Shown: piece by piece, positions 37,025 to 47,080 of the stretch | How the letters are laid out: every line of letters begins with the position of its first letter | Position numbering within the stretch: the stretch's first letter is position 1 | Assembly: GCA_000507305.1 (NCBI GenBank) | Contig: DF239155.1 | Coordinates: 1-64,000 of the forward strand | DNA: 64,000 nucleotides | DNA from: Breviolum minutum Mf 1.05b.01 | Taxonomy: Eukaryota; Sar; Dinophyceae; Suessiales; Symbiodiniaceae | Direction of reading: 5' to 3' | The notes under the pieces: generated by a model | Database searches by the model: none | The model's input: only the letters and a program-made list of their open reading frames with translations | Told to the model about the DNA's origin: nothing | Translations under genes and position numbers: made by a program

Positions 37025-38650
37025 CATGATTTCATGCATAAAAAAGATAAGGAAGCCTTTGAAAACCACCTATAGCAGGACATGTTGTGCCAACATGCGG
37101 AAACAGCAACAACTGATTGCATGATGGTGAATTTTCAACCTTTTAGCATGCCCCTTCACATAATATAGGAAGCATTTACTTACATATTTTGATCTTAAGC
37201 AGAGTTTTTTTGTTTAAATGACTGGCATAGGCATGGGTGAACACTATCTCGACCTTGCCTGACTCACAAATGAAAAAGTGGTACATGTTTAGGGGTCCAG
37301 CCAACGGCTTTGGTTGTTGTCCCGTGAATCTAACTTCAAGTGCTTCGGTTGAGTTTCAATATGTGATCTCCAATGACCTCCAATCTTTGATGACTTCCTT
37401 AAGTGCACTCCTTTTTTGGAGGGTAAATTACTTGGTGAGTCGGTCGGCAAAGTTCCGTAAATTGGTGAGTCATGGAGGTGGCGACTTGGAAAGATGAGTT
37501 GCGAGCGGCATTGGAGGTTCACAGGGGTGACGGTCCCTTTATGGAGTTGAGTGTTGTTGGCTCATTTCGGCTATCTATATATGTGAGTGGGTGTGTATGT
37601 GTGTGTGTGATATTTGATTTGGCTGGAGTTGTGAGTTGTTGACTGGTTTTGTTTTGTTGAGGATGTTCTTGTTGACTGGTGTTGAGTGTTTGGGTTTTTG
37701 ACCTGTTGCCAGCCAGTGCCAAGTGTTTAGTTGTTGATGTTTTGGGGGGGTTGCGGTGTATGTTTTTTCATGACCTGTCAACCAGCCCCCTCAAATAGTA
37801 GCTCAATAAGGCCTTATTATACGAGAACAGTGGTTAGTACCCCTAAGTGAAGCCCTTATAAGATGGTTTGGGGGTGTCTTAGCAGAAGGTTTAGTTGACT
37901 GGACATCTTTCAGTCAACGCCTCATCCAAGTTCTGGGAAGCTAGGGAACACCCATTTGATGAGAATCATGATGATAAAGGTTGAGTTGTGTCAGTATCAT
38001 CGTCCTATAAAGGCTTGCCCACAATGCAGGGGATGATAAGGGTTGTACCGAAGTGATGTTAACCAGTCACGACCCACCTTTGAGGCATAGTCATAGTAGT
38101 TATACGTAGACATTTGTGGTGCCTTGAGTTCGTGAATCTGCAATGTAAAACTCACACCACGAAGCTGCAAGTCTTCAAGATGGCAGGAATAACTTCCAAG
38201 TACCCATTTTTTGACCATTCAACAAATAGCAGACGGATGCAGACGGAATGGACCTGGTTAGGCTGCTCTTGAAGGAAGACAGCCAGCACAGGCGAGACCA
38301 GCATTTTTGATGGAGTTGCCAGGGGATAAGGGCTGATAGTTTTGAGATTTGTCATGGCAAAAAAACATGCTTGCAAGTGATCCTTTAGGGGGATCTTTCG
38401 AAGACAGCATTAAGCTCACAAGAAGCCGGTAGTTGTTTTCATTTCAAATGTGATTTCGGACCTTCACTTCTATGAAGGTCCTTCAACATGTTTTCAAGGT
38501 TTGTCGGTTTGTCCTTTCATGTTTCAGGATGCCAAGGTTGATGAAATCCATGTGCTGATGATTAGTCATGAGTCATGATACCCATATGGGTAAGTCACCA
38601 TCACCTATGGTAAGTCATTGGTAAGTCATACCGCTATGGTAAGTAGTCAT

Positions 38651-41600
38651 GTAGGATGGTTGCCCTGAAGGCGGTTGGTGTGGAGGGACGTGCTGCGGCG
38701 GAGGCAACGTCGTTGAAACGTGCCTACCAGTGTGATGGGTGCAAGCGATTCATCGTCAGTTGTTGGTCCATGTTGGTCCCAAGTGATTCTAAGATTCAAT
38801 AAGCATCAATTATGTATTACTATATTACTTGTACATTTGGGTGTTTCCTTAAATGGTGGTATCCCCAAAACACCCCAAAATGATCATTTTTAGTAGGAAA
38901 AGCCCATGGGTTGTTGGGTACCACCATTTTAGGAAACACCATTTGAAAGAAACTTAAGTGAAAATTCGACAAGAATCTTTAAAAAGCTTTGAAACATTCG
39001 TACTGTGATGGTTTTTCGTGTAGGGCAACCAACCCCCCCTCCCCCCTTGCCTTGCCTTTGCGTCAGGCTGCCGTGGCGGATAGCACCGAGGTTGAAGGCG
39101 TTGAGCGGGTGCAAAGTGTAGACCCTCTGGGTGGAAAGGGTTGATGTTACACCATATGCTATAATAATGTAGATCCATGTACATCCATCTCTATATCATG
39201 CATTTGTATATATATATATATATATGAAATTACATGTAATATGAAAATAGATAGATATGTTGTTATTATATTTATGTATACAGTCACCAGAACAGATATT
39301 TGTAGAAGAGTGTTCTTAGCATATTGTCTACGCACTGCATTGAATCCTCTTCACAATTTGGGCACGTAGATCTACCCGCCGACATAGGGTAGGGTGCTAG
39401 CAGGTGGGAATCCACAACTAAACCTACATGTTTTAAACATCAAATGTGTGTGGCATGGGCATCTCCACCGGATTAGAACATGGTTGGTATATGTTGGTCC
39501 AACTTCCGGTGGTGAAGATTTTGTGACATAAAAATCGTAAGCTGCAGGATTTTGATCCTCTAATTTTGGCGACTTGAGAGTGTTCCACATGGCCACCTTT
39601 CGCCACCTTTCAGGAGATGATGCTTCTGAATCAGAAGATGAGAGCACCGCAGTGAGTTCAGGCTGTGGCCGCTTACAAAAATGATGTTTGTTTTGTCAAA
39701 GGTTAGGACATCCTGGGATTTTAGGACACTTTTCAAATGGAATGCTTCATCCATCATAGTTGCTTAACCCCATGCATCAATGTATTTATGGAAAATTAAC
39801 ATTCATATTGAACAACACTTCTACATACTTCTACTATACTCACTAGTTCAATTCACTCAGTCATGTCCACTGTAATATGCAAAACACATTTTTTACATGA
39901 ACATTCAATGTCGATGAACTGCCGCCCGTGACACCACTGGAGCCTTGTATGGTTCGACCCTGTTCAACCTCAGCGGAAGACATGTGCAAATAGTGCTAGA
40001 CTCTTGGTGTTTGTCTTGTTTATACCACTTGATACAATTGATGGTCCGATGGATAAGGTAAAGTCACTATGTATCTTTATTATACGTAATAGTGTATCAG
40101 ACCAATCAGCCAAGTGAGAAAAAATACATCATAAATCTGACAATCGGTGTCGTCACGGTTGAAATATTCTTACAGGTTTGTCCAAGTCTAAGGCCATTCA
40201 AATTCAAAGGTTTGCTGTTGGATAAGAGGCCCAAAAAATGGCCAAAAAATCATGGTGCAAAAATTGTCAAGTCAAGAGGTTGTTTTTTCATGGCAGTTAT
40301 CGGAGGGCGCGACCATCCTTTAGTCAAAGACAAATTACTGAAAATAGGCCTCCCCAATAGGAAAGTAGTATTCCAACCATCAATTTTTAGGGGCCAGCTG
40401 TTAGTTTCAGGGAGGGTATCCAATCAAAGCCTTGGCTAAGTTGAGTTTAAACGCAACTACTGTACATACACTCTTCATCTTGCCATCTCCGTTGGAAATG
40501 CCATCAAAGAGCACGAAAAGACCATGGGGCATGGGCCCGGCAGTGCTTTTTTCCCGTGGCAACAAGAAACGTCGAAAAGCTGAAAGACCAGTGGAGTTTG
40601 TTGAAGAAGCCAGCGAAGCATGGCCTTAATTGAGACCTGTACGAAACCTCCGTCCCAAACAAACCTGGAAGTTCTTTCAAAGTTGGACCCTATAGTTTCA
40701 CATACAATTAGCCTTCCAAAAAATGGATAGTAGCGGGTATTTCCTGTTGAAAATGGATGCAAAAAATGGATGAACGGGGATGGATAGGGTAGATTTTCCA
40801 TCACTACCAGGCTTCACTGGGTGAGTCACAGAAATTCGATTCGTGTGGTACGTGCCCCAAAATTTCACACACCACCATGAAAATGATGGGTTTTTTCCTA
40901 TAAAGGAATTTTTCAGGATCGAATCATTTTCAGGGTTCCATGTTAAACTTCAGGTTTTGTTTCAATCGATATTTTTATGCTAAGGAATTTCCTGTTTCAG
41001 TTGCACCAGATCAATTTTCTGGGGTTAAATCCTATGTGGGCATTAAAGATTTCTACATGGGCAAATGAGTTCAAGACTTCAACCTCATTGGAAAGGGTAC
41101 TTAACCTAATAGTAAGGGAGTAGCCCCCCCCCAAAAAAATACCCTTGATATCCCTTGATTCAGGTTAATGATGTGTTTTTCTTGTAGGAAAACCCATGAG
41201 ATATTTTTCCAACCAAAATATCTGATAGAGTTGATGGCTGAAATCCTGCCAACCGGTTGTGATGTTTGGATGCTTGCTATTTTAAGGACCTCACAGCAGA
41301 GTCATCGACGTTACAGCCAGATCCCAGGAAAGATGAGCTTCAGCAACTTTCGCACGAGGAGCTTGTAGGGATGTTTATCCTTTCAAACAGTAGGGGGTTT
41401 ACCTGGCAATTCCTGAATGTCTATTAGCAGAGGAGTGGCACTTATATTTTCAAATGTGAGGATTTCTTTGACCACAGCTGAAACCTGACTGAACCTGCCA
41501 TGTGCCTTTTGCATCCTTGGCACTTCTCAACATCCACAAGCATCCAGCAAAATCCACCCCCCAAAAAGACGATACACCCTGGAAAATTAACATGGAACCT

Positions 41601-44600
41601 GAAAATCACCTGTTTGAAAAGGAAAATCATCTTCCAAAACTCCATGACTTTGGGTTCCATGTTAATTTTCAGTGGTGTATCCCTAAATTATTCCAAGGCA
41701 GTTTTTCTTTGAAGATGTTGGTTATCACCTTGATCGGGCCCATCCAACAAAAACGGCAGCTTGTGTGTTGTGCTTCAGAGATTATTGACGAATTTATATG
41801 ATTTATGTTCCATTTCCAAAACACTCCAACTGATATGTATTTAGATAACCAGTATTTAGCAAAGGCCCCAACCACATGTTCGTACGTGTCCTTCTAGTAC
41901 ACCTCAGTGGTATGAACATGTTTATATGCATATTTTGGTTTAGATGTGCGCAAAAAATATATACTATAGTGATAATTATACTATGTTATAGTTATATCGT
42001 TACTTACAAACTACTATATCTATATCCACTGTATATATATATATATAGATATATGCAACACAAAAACTTCTTGCAACCTGCCAACCCTTTGCTCCGGTCC
42101 AGGAGCTGNAAACTTCTTGCAACCTGCCAACCCTTTGCTCCGGTCCAGGAGCTGTCCAAGACGTATGGTTTAGGCTATGCCCTTTTACAACGCATGGGCT
42201 TTCGTGCGGGTGAAGCCTTGAAACCTGGAGCTTTGGCCGCCCCCTTGGCGGCCAGAGCGAATCTTCGACGGAAGGGCTTACGTCAAGGTGCCAATGAGGA
42301 GCGGAAAATGTGGGGTTGTTGGAGGATAGGCCATTTTGATGTATTTCCAGCAAGCACCGGGTTGGTACGAAGTTGAGAAGATTTAGAAAAATATTCCAAT
42401 GGTTTGATGTGGGGGGATGGTTGTTTTATCATCTCAAGTGGTGTAGGATTTTGTTTATTACCCAAGTGGTCCGTACATCCCTTCGGCTTGTGCAAGTAGC
42501 TGATCCTCTGGTCTATGAGGTCGGGATTTTATATGGATTTATGTATCTTGCATTTAGTGTCAATATTGGGGTCATCTTCTGGGAACCTTCAAACTGTATG
42601 CATTGCAAGATAGGTGATTGATTTAGAACTCAGATTGTCTCTGTGATTTCGTGGACCCAATAGGTGTCATTTCCTTGTGAGATTTTGCGGTACGGCTTGG
42701 GTATGTTCCCCCGTCCAGTAAGAATGTAGTTCCAAAAGTTCTAGTTATGATTTTTTGCCAAAGATATACCTCCAGGGAATTGACATATCCCACCTGCAGA
42801 AAAGGAAAATCATCTTCAAAAGTGCCTTTTTGAGGGGATATGTTAGTTCCCAGGAGGGTAGTAATCTATCCCCCCCCGTGGGCATTGAGACTTGTCTCCC
42901 AAGTGGTGGAAATATCTAGGGAACAGCTGCCATAACCCCCTGGCGATGCTGTCTAGGAGCCCAACGTGGCGGCAGCGCCAACTGCGGCAGAAAAAACTGC
43001 GGCAGCACCAGTGGAGCTTCGGAACGAAAGCGAGGTGAAGTCAATTCCCATATTAAGGCCATCTAGGAGCTATAGGAACTATAGTTTGAGGATGTTTGAG
43101 GTATAGAAGTTGAAAGTGTAGAATCCTCAATATCAAAGTTATTGATGCCTGATCTCCAGAGATGTATACAGTTGGGGTCGAATGGTCAAAGTCAATGGGT
43201 TTGTGGGTCTGTGTGTGTCTACCTTGTAGCATCTGACTGCTTGAGCGAATACTCATGTTGTCAGCCCATCCCTGTTGTTTGACGACCTTCATATCATTGA
43301 GATTGGGCAACTATAGCAACCAATTTCGCTGAGGGTAGTTCAGTATAGTGACATAATCGCAACATGGCGTCACCGGTTCAATGCAATGAGTCGAAAAAAG
43401 CACAAGCAGTTGCCTTGGCTAGAACTGAGATCTTGAGAGCTCATTACCCTCCGCAAAACTAACATAGCACTTGAAACTTGAAAGCATGTAAGAATGCTAT
43501 TCTAAAAAGGAAATTCATGTTCCAACCATTTTTTTTCAGGTGCTACGTTAGTTTCAGGGATTCAGGTAGGGTATATATGTGTTTAAAACTGTAGCCCAGG
43601 ACTTGACGGACCTCTTGGCAGATGCAGTGAAGAGTATGCGTGAGGCTGGTGATGTGGAAGAAGCCGAGGAGACGAGATGGACCCGAGATGGCTGAAATCC
43701 GGGTAAACTCACCAGTTGAGGTTGGCAGTTGAAAATCCCATTATTTATTGGGTTTGGGATACATCCAAACGGTGGTTGGCCTTGGGATTTCTGAACTATC
43801 AATTACTATTTATAACCTAATTTGGTGCAGATGATGAAATTTGGAAGATGTTTGATGGGGTAAGATGTGTAGGTTTGGGATATAGTATGACATAGGATGC
43901 AATGTTCTGACATGGTGCGAGTTTAAACGATGTAGCATAGTAGTTTCACTATGTTACTGGTAAAGTCATCGAAACCCTTGAGAAAGTCGCACCTGCCACT
44001 ATGATCAACTATCTCACGTTGTAAAGGACTAGCTTTGATTGGTTGGACTTGTTATGAATTGTTGCTACGATCTGTGGTTGGGTCATGGGTGGAGAATGAC
44101 CCAAGCACCTAAAAGATGTAAGCAAACTTTATAATGTTCGAATTTAATCCAACTGCATGCATTATTCGTTTGATCTCAGACACTTCTTACTATCATTTAC
44201 TATCATATACTTCCTTGTTGTTTTCAACGTTTACCCTTTGGGCTGATCTCTATATTGACATGGGTCCCACCCGGATGTTCTTCACGACGGAAAAAGGAGC
44301 TGCTGCACCTAGCAAGCTTTTGCGAAGCAGATGTAAGTTGGTCTCATGATATGCACTTTAGATGGCGAGATGGTGGAATGGTGATGGTGGAATAGAAGCT
44401 TATTGATACTACCATCCATTTGTTGATTTGGTCCCCGGAAAATTGACATGGCCCCTTAACAAAAACAGCCCTTCAAGGGATTATTACTCACCATAATCCC
44501 TCACTTTGACAGGGGTTTTGTACAAGGTGTCAAATAGCCACATTGATCCAGACTGGCATGATGACAGAGAAAAACACTGGGTGCGACTAGTTGTGTTGGA

Positions 44601-47031
44601 AGAATATGATTCTATACGTTTCCTCCTTTAGATGCACCTTTAGATACGGTGTAAACATATTATTTGTTCATGTACAGTAAATGTATGGGTGTTTCTAAAA
44701 ATAGTGGTCCCCCCAAATCATCCATTTTAATAGGGTTTTCCATGATAAACCATCCATTTTGGGGGTAGCACTATTTTTGGAAATACCCGTATCACATGTT
44801 CACCAATATGATGTTTTTGTTGTGTTGAAGATGTTTTTTTCCTCAGGTTGCCATGCCAAGTGCCCAAAAATCGGCAAAGCCGTCCGTCGAGTCTGGACGG
44901 GGCTGGTGGTCTCAAATGGGGTTTCCCTGCCCTTTGTGCCTTCAGTGCCTTGTAGGGTTTGTAGGTTTGGGATATAGAATGACATATGATGAAATGTTCT
45001 GACATGGTGTGAGTTTTTTCATCATGTAGCATATAGTAGTTTCACTAGGTTACTGAAAAACATCATCGCAACCCTTGAGAAAGACAAGTTTGGAGGGACT
45101 TCGTCTGACTTGTTGCTACGACCTGTGGTTGGGTCATGGGTTCGGAATACTACAAGCACCTAAAAGATGTACTCAAGCTTTGGAATGTTCGAAAATGACT
45201 CAACCGAATACATCACTCTTTTGATCTTAGGCGCTTTCTATATACGATCCAACTGTTGTTTACATTTATTTGCAACGTTTACCCGTATGGGTGATCTTCA
45301 CAACGGAAAAGGAGCTTCAGCAGCTGGGCAGCTTTTGCGAAGAAGGAGTAAATTGGTCTCTTGACAAAAAGAAGCTGCCCGAGATTCTTTGATGGAATGG
45401 TAATCAAATGGTGATGGAATGGTGGCATGGAACCTAGTTGTTGAGTTGGGTAGGTAATTTGTACTACCATGCTTTGACATGCTTTGACTACGGTTTTGTA
45501 CCAGGTGGTGAAGGTCTTTATCCATCAACAGTATACAGATGAAGTACAGCTTCCAAGTTTGGAGCAGATTAGGTGTCAAATATCCGCATTGAACCATGTT
45601 GGCATGATGCTGGAAGGGAACACTATGATTTTCTACTATAAATTATAAACATCTACAACCTTATAGACATAAAGCATATGATACATATACATGTTAGATA
45701 TATCTTTTTCAAAATTCATACTCATCTAAACAACTCTCATGTTCACTAATAATTAATCACAGTTTCTAGTTGCTTATTGCTGTGTTAGAACTGCACCGTT
45801 TTCGTTTGTTTCTCAGTCTACCACGGCCAAAGTCCAAAAAGCGGCAAAGCCGTCCGGCGAGTCGACTCGATGGGGATGGCGAAGCGGTCGCCGAAGTCTT
45901 GCAGCTTTTTGGAAATCCCGAATTCCCCGTGTCTTGACAGGGGGTGTCGTGCTTTTTTTAGTAGATCGTGAGATACCAACCAACCCCTAGGTTTCCTCTG
46001 GAAATCATATACAGTATGTATTGGATTTCAGCCTATTTATACAGCTATTTTAGAGTAATTAGAAGCAAAGAAATACGGAGACTTGAAATGGAACGCGACC
46101 ATTTTTATATCTATACTCCAGGGTGGTTACTTGGCGATGTTGCTATATTTTGATTGGAGCGCAGAGCCGTTTTGAGCTTGGTGGGATTTGACAATTTGAC
46201 GAACCCAAAAAATAGGACATCCATTGCCTATAAGAATCACAGTGTCGAGCACAACGACACAGATAGACAGCAGTTGATACTGTTGATGGAAGAAATCCTG
46301 CACCAGTTGATAGATAATTTCTCGGATTATTTACATGGTTTTATAGATCCCAGGTGGTGTAGGATTTCTGCCATCAACAGTATGACTCACGCAAAGTGTT
46401 TTTTTGTTTGGTACATGCGTTTACAGTCCACTAAAAGTCAGACTTTGAGCAGCTGGTGACCGAAGATTTATACAACCTTAGGCGGAGTTGCACCAGCAAG
46501 AGATCTTCTTGAACTGGCAGAAAAGGTGGCAGCAGCGGTTGGGTCCATATTGGCCCTTTGTAAAACGCAATGAGCGCCTTGGAGAAAAGGATAGTAAGCC
46601 CCCAAAGATGGCATGAAGATGCGTTGACATTAAATTTTATGAGTTGCACATAGTTGCACAACTGTGCCGGAAACACAGAAAACATTGAGCAAATATTCGA
46701 ATGTTTATGTTGAATGGGTTGAAAATGGCAACCGCTTATGTACAGTACACATGATTCCGATCATTCTACATGTACATTATCCTATAGGCTGACTCAAGCA
46801 CCCATGTTTTAAGGGATGTGTTGCACCCCACATTAACCCCTAAGTCGAAGAAACCTTTGAAGACCTTAACTCGGCTGAAGAAATCGGTGGAAATACTGGG
46901 CAAATCCAAACAGTTTCTGTCTCGTTCTTGGTAGAATAGATCTGTAAAAACACATTGTAATGGTGCACATCAAAAATGGAAAACCCATCATTGGAAATAC
47001 AAAAACTAGTTTACAAGAGAAACATCGAGGC

Positions 47032-47080
<49 letters not shown>

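Larger units (their letters stand above)
43869..45900. repeat. Intragenic tandem duplication, about 1.05 kb unit
   Basis: Copy 1 (about 43869-44960) and copy 2 (about 44961-45900) share, in the same order: GTAGGTTTGGGATATAG at the start, the GTTTCACTA..GTTACTG stretch, CAACCCTTGAGAAAG, the exon core AGCTTTTGCGAAG (44318 and 45329), and AATCGGCAAAGCCGTCCGTC versus AAGCGGCAAAGCCGTCCGGC. A G element sits only in copy 1. Exon 1 of copy 1 carries one extra A in a homopolymer relative to copy 2. Confidence 0.8.

Noticed and set aside
41500..41801. ORFs with WKINMEPENHLFEKENHLPK-type peptides
   Set aside because: They translate a family B element; the same peptide appears at other B copies on either strand.
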